Shown: positions 35,501-42,575 of the stretch, one piece after another
Layout of the letters: each line of letters begins with the position of its first letter
How positions within the stretch are numbered: position 1 is the first letter of the stretch
Assembly (NCBI RefSeq): GCF_016808095.1
Contig: NC_068970.1
Coordinates: 19,450,501-19,514,500 of the forward strand
Direction: 5' to 3'
DNA length: 64,000 nt
Source: Vigna angularis
Lineage: Eukaryota > Streptophyta > Magnoliopsida > Fabales > Fabaceae
Position numbers and translations under genes: made by a program
The notes under the pieces: generated by a model
Seen by the model: only the letters and a program-made list of their open reading frames with translations
What the model was told of the DNA's origin: nothing
Databases searched by the model: none

Positions 35501-37402
35501 CCTCTATGCAGTTAAAAGGATAAAAATAATGGCTTAATGGACCACTTTATGTTCCTTAAAAATAGGAACTGAAAATGCTATAATATTTATTTTATATTTA
35601 AAATAATGCTAACAAGAGAAACCCACAAATAGACTGTAGAAGGTAAACAATAAGAGGAAGAACAAGAAAGAACCACACACAAAAATTAACATGATTCAAT
35701 TGAAGTGTTAACAAACTTTCATCTACATTCATAGGAGAATTCACTAATCTCAAAGATTACAACTTCATCATTTCTCTCAGAGCAAACTCTCACTGAAAAT
35801 ACAACACAAATGTTAGTCATAACTCATTGTACAAAGGCCCTAGTTATACAATTATATCATTATAACTGAGACAAGTGAAATACCCCTCAACTAACAAGGA
35901 AGACACATAAATAGTTCTTCTGATTAATAAACTGAAAAATTCTCTTACACACTTTCACCAAAAAGTGTAGGAACTAAACATATATGGAGACCATCTACCA
36001 AATTGTTGGGTCCATCGAGGAGGAGGTTCATTGGAGAGATACAAACACCAATAAGATTTGAGTCCAGCCACATAAGAGATTGACACCACTCTCTACCCAA
36101 AACCTTAAAACAATGGATTAATAGGTCTTTCACCTTTATATAGTGCTCTACTTTCTCATTTTTATCCAATGTGGAACTTGGACTCATACTTGGATTCCCA
36201 ACAATCTCTCCCTCAAGGGTAAGTCCCTTCCACATTGGTACACTCCCCCTCCAGTGGAAGCATTCCCAACCACGAGTACCCTTTGTATCCCCGTTTCATC
36301 TTAACGGGACACGCTTATCTGGAACCCTTCTCCAAAAAGACTTTCGATACAAGAATCATTCTACTCGCCTAAATCAGTCACCAAGACAAATCATCGGCTC
36401 TGATACCACTGTTGGATTTATCGAGGAAGAGGTTCATTGGGGAGAAACAACACTAATGAGATATGAGCTCAACCACATAAGGGATTGACATCATTCTCTA
36501 CACAATACTCATGGTTGGGAATGCTTCCACTGAAGGGGAGCGTACCAATATGGAAGGGACCGTGTGATTCCAAGTCTCACATTGAATAGAAATGAGAATA
36601 TAAATGAGAAAGTAGAGAACTATATAAAAGTAAAAGATCCATTAATCCATTGCTTTAAGGTTTCAGGTAGAGAGTAATGTTAATTTATTATGTGATTGAG
36701 CTTAGATTTTATTGATATTGTGTTTTTCCAGTGAACCTCTTCCTCGATAAACCCAACACAAATATGATAGAAACTACAAATAAAACATTTGAAGATCTAG
36801 CACAGTCGGACGATCTAGGACTCTTTTTAGTCCAGATTATTAATGAATGATTCTTAACATAAACACATACAGCAGTTCATGAAGGAAGGACACTCCATAT
36901 TTATCTCTTTTTAAATACAACAACGTTATTATACTTTGTGCCAATTTTATTAGAAATAAAAATAACATGAATTACATATGTTATTATTGATTCTATCGTA
37001 CCAAAAGAAGTGCAGAATTGAGTGTTCACACAGAATGCTACTTTCCTTTGTAAATCATTTATTTGGAGGACCTAAAATGCGATATTCAATAAAATCATGA
37101 AACCCTGTTGGTAAGAGAGAGAAAACACCTGGATTTTTGCAGTAGCATTCCAAGCTGTTTCGCCATGACGCACCACAACAATTTCCGCATAATCAGGATG
37201 GGAGCTGTTTGTTACCAAATGGTTTGAGAATGAAGGGTTATGTAAAACTGAATTAGAAGATTGGGAAAAGTTGAATTAAAAAGTGATTTTGGGTTCTGAG
37301 AATCATAAGCATAGGCATATATGTAAGAGAAAGAAAACAGATAGAGAAAAAAAAAAGGAGGAACCTGGAATGGGAATCGTCATTGATGGAAAACTCGGCC
37401 AT
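23541..37402 (-). CDS. Phosphoglycerate mutase-like histidine phosphatase, copy 1
   Basis: Member of the histidine phosphatase superfamily, closest from memory to Arabidopsis phosphoglycerate mutase-like protein 4 (At3g50520). The natural substrate is not known to me. Exons (minus): 37402-37365, 37204-37129, 28841-28791, 28701-28591, 27281-27150, 24107-24032 and 23761-23541. All join in frame, giving 234 aa. Catalytic marks are VVVRHGETAWN (phospho-accepting His), YSSDLQRA (Arg), RERHLGDLQG (Glu) and VVVTHGG (second His), so it looks active. No clear transit peptide is visible. Intron 2 is 8.3 kb and holds a young Copia element and a TRIM foldback. Intron 4 holds a TRIM and intron 5 a composite element. 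All coding exons remain intact. A tandem paralogue with the same exon phases lies 5 kb upstream. Confidence 0.93.
24896..25136 (-). pseudogene. Copia RNase H fragment
   Basis: The minus frame carries KKQ-type residues, then ARSSAKL, LICDNQVALYISSN and FHERTKYIEIAYHFIRE. These correspond to the C-terminal RNase H of Ty1/Copia polyproteins (usual ARSSAEAEYR, CDNQAAL, RTKHIEIDCHFIRE). Protein sequence upstream of it is lost. It is the only retroelement coding sequence recognised in the composite element. Confidence 0.85.
25160..25283 (-). repeat. TRIM-type LTR fragment
   Basis: In minus sense it begins TGTTGAAAGTCCCACATC and ends in GGCTTAAAGTCTACTTTC. It is the same family as 26202-26361 and 28113-28239. 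It lies inside the composite element at 24615-26712. Confidence 0.7.
25287..25450. mobile_element. hAT-like CCCGCGGGTA-rich fragment
   Basis: A GC-rich block of nested motifs (TACCCGCGGGTA, TATCCGCGGATA, CGGGTATTTTAATACCCG). It begins with TTGGCAAAAAAACTCG, which resembles the inner side of a hAT TAGGGATGGCAAAA end. The outer TAGGGA is absent and no partner end was found, so it is a truncated element. It stands out sharply from the AT-rich intron. Confidence 0.55.
25676..25936 (+). pseudogene. SDH3-like (succinate dehydrogenase cytochrome b subunit) fragment
   Basis: A plus-strand frame opening with ATG at 25676 reads through RPLSPHLPLYQPQLSSTLS, then FNRIAGAFLAGVILPFYM and YDSFYQFIFYSSKLNLLV. 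This is the N-terminal and first transmembrane part of plant SDH3, the membrane anchor of mitochondrial complex II. After LLVM the frame reads GN and stops, so the later helices and haem-ligand region are missing. No mitochondrial targeting extension is seen upstream. It lies inside the composite Copia element, antisense to the host gene. It may be a captured or inserted copy of a nuclear SDH3 exon. Non-functional as it stands. Confidence 0.75.
26180..26530 (-). mobile_element. TRIM LTR with flanking interior and two PBS-like sites
   Basis: In minus sense an LTR at about 26361-26202 (starting TGTTGGAAGTCTCACATC) runs into TTGTATCAGAGCC, a primer-binding-site variant. On its other side, 26362-26518 is TRIM-type interior that meets a second PBS (TGGTATCAGAG, 26530-26520) against the right Copia-like LTR. 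The order suggests recombination between a TRIM and the Copia-like element. Confidence 0.6.
27921..28030 (-). repeat. Diverged TRIM-type LTR fragment
   Basis: In minus sense it reads GGATCCCACATGAGTAGAGATATGG and then an AT-rich body ending CTGATTTTGTGG. These are the landmarks of the TRIM family seen at 28113. It is strongly diverged and lacks clear ends. Confidence 0.4.
28113..28400 (+). mobile_element. TRIM element in intron 4
   Basis: The LTR at 28113-28239 starts TGTTGGAAGTCTCACATTGAC and ends CTACTTCTTAACA. It is followed directly by a primer-binding-site variant (TGATATCAGAG) and a 120-bp interior. The tail of the second LTR (GTGGGGTTGAATTAAGCTTAAAGTCC) ends near 28400, and its head is deleted. 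It is non-coding and antisense to the host gene. Confidence 0.75.
29491..29495. repeat. Target-site duplication AGAGA (left)
   Basis: AGAGA immediately left of the Copia element is repeated at 35615-35619 on its right, as expected for a 5-bp duplication by a Copia integrase. Confidence 0.9.
29496..29929 (-). repeat. 3' LTR of the Copia element
   Basis: 434 bp, TG...CA. It contains a TATA-like TTATATAAGG in element sense near 29741-29750. It matches the 5' LTR except for one A/G difference (ACATATTC here, ACATGTTC there). Confidence 0.96.
29930..29940 (-). other. Polypurine tract of the Copia element
   Basis: In element sense AAGTGGGAGAA abuts the 3' LTR. This is the usual second-strand primer of reverse transcription. 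Confidence 0.85.
30210..33812 (-). CDS. Copia polyprotein (gag remnant-PR-IN-RT-RNase H)
   Basis: An open frame of 1200 codons. Residues 1-106 are the N-terminal gag (UBN2-like) region, ending at AIDEQFTTSDK. The frame then jumps to PFAFVCYESN just before the protease, so the rest of gag, with the expected CCHC knuckle, is absent. Protease active site: WWIDSGSTIH (D129). Integrase: H269, H274, C300, C303 zinc residues, and D328, D390, E435 catalytic triad. RT: YVDD at 875-878. RNase H: SDSDYAG and KLYCDNSAAV. The frame has no ATG at its N terminus: the first codons follow an in-frame TAA and a TTTGCAG acceptor-like site, and 33812 is GTG. An ATG from a spliced leader exon, or internal initiation, would be needed. 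The catalytic motifs look intact. Confidence 0.9.
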   Translation of the reverse strand: MNFSHIKCGIPELKGDSYKVWKEKVFLHLRWMDIDYAIREPEPSGITDTSTPDAINLYEKWERSNRLSVTFIKTNISAGIRGSVDQYENVKDLLRAIDEQFTTSDKSPFAFVCYESNLTSFNHNTWWIDSGSTIHVSNTLQGMQNLRRPVGSEQYIYSGSKMSSHVEAIGTCNLVLSSGFVLHLEKTFYVPCFSKNLISVSRLIPLGFSFNFSNSGFTLMNKSKVVGFGELCDGLYSIILQNNVAYDSMHVTAGLKRCVMNEDSSVLWHRRLGHISIERIKRLVNEGVLSTLDFTDFETCVDCIKGKQTNKSKRGAKRSSSLLEIIHTDICCPDMDASSPKYFITFIDDYSRYMYLYLLRSKDEALDAFKVFKVEVELQCGKKIKIVRSDRGGEYYGRYTENGQAPGPFAKFLQEHGIVAQYTMPGSPDQNGVAERRNRTLMDMVRSMRSTSKLPQFLWTEALKTAVYILNRVPTKAVLKTPFELFKGWKPSLRHIRVWGCPSEVRIYNPQEKKLDPRTISGYFIGYAEKSKGYRFYCPSHNTRIMESRNAKFLENDLISGSDQFPNIGNERGHYEAQPSSSSDRLVVIHTPQTQLGVRQTIIEASQPAENDLTNQVANEEQQDGVEQPTEQLIEQQFSQGNDEATLRRSTRVKRPAIPSDYVVYLQEVDYNIGAANDPETVSQAMSSKESELWYDAMKDEMDSMASNKVWDLVQLPNGVKSIGCRWVFKTKKDSKGNIERHKARLVAKGFNQREGIDYTETFSPVSKKDSFRVIMALVAHFDFELHQMDVKTAFLNGHLEEEFYMKQPEGFSSKDNEHLVCKLNKSIYGLKQASRQWYLKFHDVITSFGFEENVMDQCIYQKVSGSKICFLVLYVDDILLATNDKGLLYEVKQFLSKNFDMKDMGEASYVIGIKIHRERSRGILGLSQETYINKVLERFNMKNCSPSVAPIVKGDKLNLNQCPKNDFEREHMKNIPYASAIGSLMYAQVCTRPDIAYVVGVLGRYQSNPGVDHWKAAKKVMRYLQGTKDYMLIYRRTECLEVIGYSDSDYAGCVDSRKSTSGYIFMLAGGAVSWRSAKQTLTATSTMEAEFVSCFEATSHGVWLKSFISGLRVVDSISRPLKLYCDNSAAVFMAKNNKSGCRSKHIDIKYLAIRERVKEKKVVIEHISTELMIADPLTKGMPPKNFKDHVVQMGLGSTM
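33813..35166 (-). other. Untranslated leader of the Copia element
   Basis: About 1.35 kb between the primer-binding site and the polyprotein frame, mostly AT-rich and without a long ORF. It contains a short (AT)n at 34371-34394. A TTTGCAG just before the polyprotein frame, at about 33826, looks like a 3' splice site, so part of this leader could be an intron. This is inference. Confidence 0.5.
35167..35178 (-). other. Primer-binding site of the Copia element
   Basis: In element sense TGGTATCAGAGC, complementary to the 3' end of plant initiator-Met tRNA, lies two bases inside the 5' LTR. Confidence 0.95.
35181..35614 (-). repeat. 5' LTR of the Copia element
   Basis: 434 bp, TG...CA. In element sense a TATA-like TTATATAAGG lies near 35426-35435, about 180 bp from the LTR start, which would place transcription start near 35400. 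Confidence 0.96.
35620..36003. other. Intron segment with probable older LTR-element remnant
   Basis: Intron 2 of the PGM-like gene, between the Copia element and the TRIM foldback. Phrases such as CACAAAAATTAACATGATTCAATTG and GGAGAATTCACTAATCTC resemble the terminal regions of plant LTR elements, but no ends, PBS or coding are visible. Confidence 0.35.
36004..36758. mobile_element. TRIM element converted into an inverted repeat
   Basis: An LTR at 36004-36203 (TGTTGGGTCCATCGAGGAGG ... TTCCCAACA) is followed by a CTCTCCCTCAAGG polypyrimidine tract, a short interior, and a minus-sense PBS (GGCTCTGATACCA) at about 36397-36409. A partial second LTR starts at 36410 (TGTTGGATTTATCGAGGAAG). From about 36509 to 36758 the sequence is the reverse complement of 36004-36276 with a small deletion, and ends TTCCTCGATAAACCCAACA. 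The two roughly 250-bp arms look about 85% alike with a 232-bp spacer, so a transcript could fold into a long hairpin. It lies in intron 2 of the PGM-like gene. Confidence 0.85.
36759..37128 (-). other. Remaining 5' part of PGM-like intron 2
   Basis: Unique-looking AT-rich intron sequence between the TRIM foldback and exon 2. Nothing is recognised. Confidence 0.5.
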
Positions 37403-38611
37403 GGCATCTGAGTTTGTGAGGAAGTGAGTGAGTACCAGTGAAGCTGCGTGGTTCAGCCAAATTCTGACAATGATAAGGGCGAAAAAATTATCAATAATAA
37501 TTGTTCCTCAAACACAATTTTTTACATTCATTTCATTTTTTACATCACAATATCTTTATTTTTTCTCTTTTTATAAATACAAAAAATTTACCTGTAATGA
37601 TTATTATTATTCCTACAATTTAATATATATCATATAAATGTTTATGTCACTGCACCATTACTTAAATATTTTACCATTACTAAAATATTTTTAAAGGTTA
37701 TTGGAATAGTTTCCTACTCCAAAATTGTTTACAGAAACTAATATTAAGAAACACAAGTCCAAGAACAAAATAATATATTTTAATGATTCTAAAAATGAAT
37801 TGTATAAGATGTTTTCACCTTTTTTATAAAAAAATAATAAAATTATAATTATAAAAATAAATATAAATAATATTTAAAATTTTCTTGATAGATAGTTTTT
37901 ATTAATTTTATAACTAAATTTTATTTATTTAATAGATAAATTTTATTTATTTACTTTTAAAAAATAATTAAATAAAAAACCATTAAATTAAATAAAATGA
38001 TAATTAAAAAATAAAAATAAAAAAAATAAACATAAAAAAATCTCTTTATATATAAATACATATGATAACTAAATTTAAATAAATAATGTTACAAAAATCT
38101 AAATATTTTTTAAAAAATATTGAAATAAATTGTGATTTTAAATTATTTAATAATTATGTATCACATACCATAAATTACACTATTAATGAAAAACTCTACC
38201 TAACTAATCAAAACAACATTGCTACAACAGTGTAAGGTGTTTTCAAGCATCTACCAATGTCCAGTGTATCTATACCTGTAAGAAAATAACGTGAAATCCT
38301 TAAGGTATTTTTTATGGTTTTTTTTGTTTTGTCATTTCATATTTTTCCATTCAGAAGTGGTTTATTTATATTTTAATGTTTTTGTTTTTTAAAAATATTC
38401 GTTCGTATCGCCTAATGTAATTCTGTAATGAGTTTTTCCGTCATTTTCAGCTGTTTTTACAATGTTGTTTTAAAAACTGAGGACAAAGATGGAAAGTGAC
38501 GAAGTTGTCCTTTCTCTATTGTTCTGACGCTTTGATTCTGTGTTCGTTTAATTGTCTTTTTCTTTCTCTAAAAATGGGAAGTTACCAGATTCGCCTTCTT
38601 TATTATTTTTT
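37403..38611. other. Promoter-side spacer of PGM-like copy 1
   Basis: Starts directly upstream of the ATG at 37402. AT-rich, with no coding sequence. Promoter elements should lie here, but I cannot place a TATA box or start site with confidence. Confidence 0.4.
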
Positions 38612-38824
38612 TGTCTTAGTTTTATTGTCTTTTTGCTTATTTGATATTTTCTCTATATTCATTGACATAAATATTCTTTGTTTTTGTCTTTAGTTTTATT
38701 GTCTTTTGCTTATTTGATTTTTTTCTCTATATTCATTGATGTAAATATTCTTTGTTTTTGTCTTAGTTTTATTGTCTTTTGCTTATTTGATTTTTTTTTC
38801 TCTATATTCATTGACGTAAATATT
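38612..38824. repeat. Tandem triplication, about 72-bp unit
   Basis: Three consecutive copies of a unit with CTTAGTTTTATTGTCTTTTG followed by CTATATTCATTGACATAAAT, differing by a few bases and T-run lengths. A recent local duplication in spacer between the two PGM-like genes. Confidence 0.9.
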
Positions 38825-39124
38825 TGATAATTGAATTTCTTTTTTATTTTTTATTAGTATTTTTATTATCATTTTTAAGGTATTTATTTAATAATTTAAA
38901 AAGATAAATATTTAGTTTATAATTTTGCATATGGAAATCATGGAAGATTAAAAAATATATCAATAAAATCAGTTATTAATATAGTTACTTACTTCAAATA
39001 CAAAATTAAGTACAAATTTCGAGTATATTCGCTTAATACGATTAATGTTTAATTAGTGTTAAATTTGTCTAACAAACTATGTGTCTATGAAAATCAATAA
39101 ATAAAAGGTCTTAAGTCCTTTACT

Positions 39125-39800
39125 CACTAATCATGCAAAAGATTAAAATTAAAATTTAGTTTATATTTTATTAAGTTAAATTTAATTAATATTAAAATTA
39201 ATTTATATTTTATTAAGTGAAATTTAATTAATATTAAAATTAATTTATATTATATTTTATATTTTTTTAATTTTATTTAAAAATTTATAAACTATAATTT
39301 TAAATATTTGTGTGTATCCACAGGTATCTACGAGTATGTTTTAAACCGACATCCGGCAGGCAACGAAGTGGGTAATGGATGAACTTTTTTGTTGTGGATT
39401 GAGTTACAAGTATGCACTATTTGTTCATAATCCGACCCATTATCATTCCTAGTATCTGTTATGTACAAAACTTTAAAATTAAAACTTAATTTATATTTTA
39501 TTAAGTTAAATTTAATTAAAATTAAAATTAATTTATATTTTATTAGGTTAAATTTAATTAAAATTAAATTTTAATTTATATTATATTTTATATTTTATAT
39601 TTTCTTTTTGTAATTTTATTTAGATTTTATTTTAAAAATAAACTATATTTTTTAAATATTTGCGGGTTTCTACGGATACATGCAAGTATTTTTTAAATGG
39701 ACATCCAGTAACGAAGCTGATAATGGATGGATTTTTTTGTTGTGATCAAGCAACGAGTAGACACTATTTATACCCGATCCGATCCATTGTTATCTCTAAC
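39125..39800. repeat. Two tandem copies of a hAT-MITE-like segment
   Basis: Two units of about 330 bp (about 39125-39465 and 39466-39800) share the same order. First comes an AT-rich part with repeated TTTATATTTTATTAAGTTAAA, then a block with AAATATTTG, CGACATCC or GGACATCC, GTAATGGATG and TTTTTTTGTTGTG, and finally CCGACCCATTATC or CCGATCCATTGTTATC. The final block resembles the interior of the hAT MITE at 21227-21789. Clear TIRs are not preserved. Confidence 0.65.
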
Positions 39801-40899
39801 CATATAGCATTCATTACATTGTTTATTGGTTTTCTTTTATGGGATTTGCAGCACTTTAGTTGTAGTTTAGTAAGCACTTTAGTTGTAGTTTAGTAAGAAA
39901 TAAGATTTAGAGGAACAACCTTGTGTACTGGTTTTTGGGGTCTTGTCATACTCTTTTGTGGAGTGGGACTGGATTTTACTATCTCCTGAACATGGTTGTC
40001 ACTTTTTTATTTCTCATATGTTAATTTTGAGAATTGTTTGAATGTAATTAGTAAAGTACAATAAATGACAATATTATATTGGTATTATTATTATTCACGC
40101 CACCATTGGCAATATAGGGTTGATGACAAAAAACAGAAATTTTATCTTACGAGTATATGATCATGGCCTGATACGGGACGAGTTGTATGTTTTGTAAACG
40201 AGTTGGTCTATCTTGATATGTTTTTAATGAGCTAAAAGTGGGTCAGGTCAAAACACGCTGAGTTGACTCGTTTTGTCACACTTAACCTACAAGAATTCTG
40301 AAACTCAAATCAATAAGAAATTTAGAGTTAGTATATAAGTAAAAAATAATTATGAGATTGTTATACTCTATGTGATAGGATGTATTTATAACCTTTTTAG
40401 ACATATCAATAATAGATTAATAGGTTATATTATTATTAACATGTTTCGTTTATATCATAAATAATATGATATATCTCGTAAGTATTATATTTTCTTTTAT
40501 TTTAAGAAGGTTAATATATCACATGGATATTTTGTTTATTGGACACTTTTAGGACTTGACAAATAATAATATTTCAATATAGGTTGGGTAGATACACAAG
40601 TCTCCCCAAACTCAAAAGTTAACAACTTTTATTGGTGGTTAAAGTTATTAAACCAACAAGTTATATGTTATTTTAGCTTTTGATCAAGTTGTACTTGGTT
40701 TTATATGTTGCTTTTAGCTATTGGACATTTTGTATGTTGCTTTTAGCTCATGACCAAGTTGTATTCGGGCACTTATATCCTCACACTTTTGGATGTTTAA
40801 TTTATACTTAAAATTTCTTGAGTTAGTCATGTTTTTGGACTCATATAGTTACATTTTTTGGATACTTAATTTATATTTAGATTTTTTTGAGTAAGCCCA

Positions 40900-41413
40900 T
40901 AATTAGACACTCAAGTACTTGAAATATTTTTCAGGCTTTACGATACTTGAAGTGTTTTTCAAATAAATCCATGGTTACTTGGAGTGTATTCCAAGTAAGT
41001 CCATGGTTGGACACTCGATATTTGAAATGTTTTTCAAGTAAGTATATGATCGGATACTCGTAAAGTACTTGGAGTGTTTTCCAAGTAAATCCATGGTTAG
41101 ACACTCTTAAAGTACTTGGAGTGTTTTTCAAGTAAGTTGATAGTCAGACACTCGTAAAGTACTTGAAATGTTTCCAAGTAAGTCTAGATCGAACACTCGG
41201 AGGATACTTTGAGTGTTTCCAAATATGTCTATAATCATACACCTATAAATTATTTGGAGTATTTTTTTAGATAAATTCATGATTAGAAACTCATAAAATA
41301 TTTGAAGTGTTTTGTAAGTAAATATTTGGTCGGACACTCATAAAATACTTGAATTGTTTTCCAAATAATTTCATAATCAAATGCTGGTAAGCTATTTGTA
41401 GTGTTTTCTAAGT
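40900..41413. repeat. Minisatellite, about 55-60-bp unit, about 9 copies
   Basis: Units read approximately ACACTCGTAAAGTACTTGGAG then TGTTTTCCAAGTAAGTCCATGGT. They are best conserved between 40970 and 41180 and decay outward. Minus-strand frames at 40931-41337 are translations of the repeat and not genes. Each unit contains ACTTGGAGTG...CCAAGT, a short inverted repeat. Confidence 0.85.
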
Positions 41414-42575
41414 ACTTAGACTCAAATTTACTGAGTTTCATCGAACTTCCCTTAGAATATGTTTGCTTTTTTTAAAATACTCATGTATTATATCGCCGTG
41501 CTACTCTTAAGGTATTTTTCATCTCACGAACCTCTTCCAATACTTTTCGATAAAATTTGTCTTCATCATATATTCTGTTTTTGAGGTATTTTTTTTATCT
41601 ACAAGGCTCTTTCTGTACTTTCTAGTAAAAAAATTTAGTTCTGTCGCATGTCTTGCTTTTCAGATATTTTTTATACCATAGGTATCTTTTCATATTTCTC
41701 ATATAAAATTTAACTCGACTACATATTTAACAAACTTGGATCCTTTATTAGGCCTTTTAGGACCTGTAAAATAATAATATATGTATTTTATTCATCTACA
41801 ATTTAAGAGACAAGGAGCAGTGAAGTTAATTGACAACAACAAAGATTTCACAAGGGCGTTTAAAGATGTGAAAAGAAATATGCAACGATGAGAATTTATG
41901 AAATAAAAATGAAAGTGAAAGGCAACATTTAAAACCTAGTTTACATTTCTTCTTATATGAAACAATACAACAAGATTCTTTTTACAATTATTTAATAAAA
42001 AGTAACTGTAAAATAGTTGGTTTAGATAATCTAAATTAGTGTAATATAATGTAATTGTATTGTGATTTCACATCAATTATATTTGAATTAATGTAATTAA
42101 ATTAATGTGAAAGAAATACAACGTTTATAAACTATTATTGATTTTAAATCGAATAATGTGATATTTTTTTATATTTACGTAGTTTACTACCAATTTCTTA
42201 TTCCAACCAAAGAGATCCTACCCAAGAAGAGTATACCATTATTTTGAATTTAATATTTATTACATTTTAGTTTCATTTTTCATTTTTAATTGGTTATAGT
42301 AAATATGTAAGATAAGTGCTGGGATTATAATGAGGGCACATTTCTCTTTTTCTTACATTAAACAGATGCACAGAATGAAAAAGCCAAACAACTCCATGTT
42401 GATTGATGAATTGTTCTCCCAAAACAATATAAATTTGTCATCTTTATCCTTAACAGTGATCATACATTTGCATACTCCGAAAATACAAAGGTTATTTATA
42501 GTTGGTTTTCTAAACATGAATTGCCCAACACCATTTGTAGCAAAAACTGCATGAGTTGCTTTGAATCGTTATAAC
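41414..42575. other. Spacer downstream of PGM-like copy 2
   Basis: No gene seen. The right end should contain the 3' untranslated region of the minus-strand gene ending at 42576. Confidence 0.45.

Larger units (their letters stand above)
29496..35614 (-). mobile_element. Young, structurally complete Ty1/Copia LTR retrotransposon
   Basis: The element is 6119 bp and reads on the minus strand, the same sense as the PGM-like gene whose intron 2 it occupies. LTRs are 434 bp each (29496-29929 and 35181-35614), begin TGTTAG and end TATCA in element sense, and differ at one position that I can find. It has the AGAGA target duplication, an initiator-Met tRNA primer-binding site at 35167-35178, a purine tract at 29930-29940, and a single uninterrupted 1200-codon frame. 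The near-identical LTRs imply a very recent insertion. It is odd in lacking most of gag, including the zinc knuckle. Confidence 0.96.

Noticed and set aside
40931..41337. Two minus-strand frames of 66-69 aa with repeated KHFKY-like motifs
   Set aside because: Translation of the minisatellite; repeated but not protein-like.
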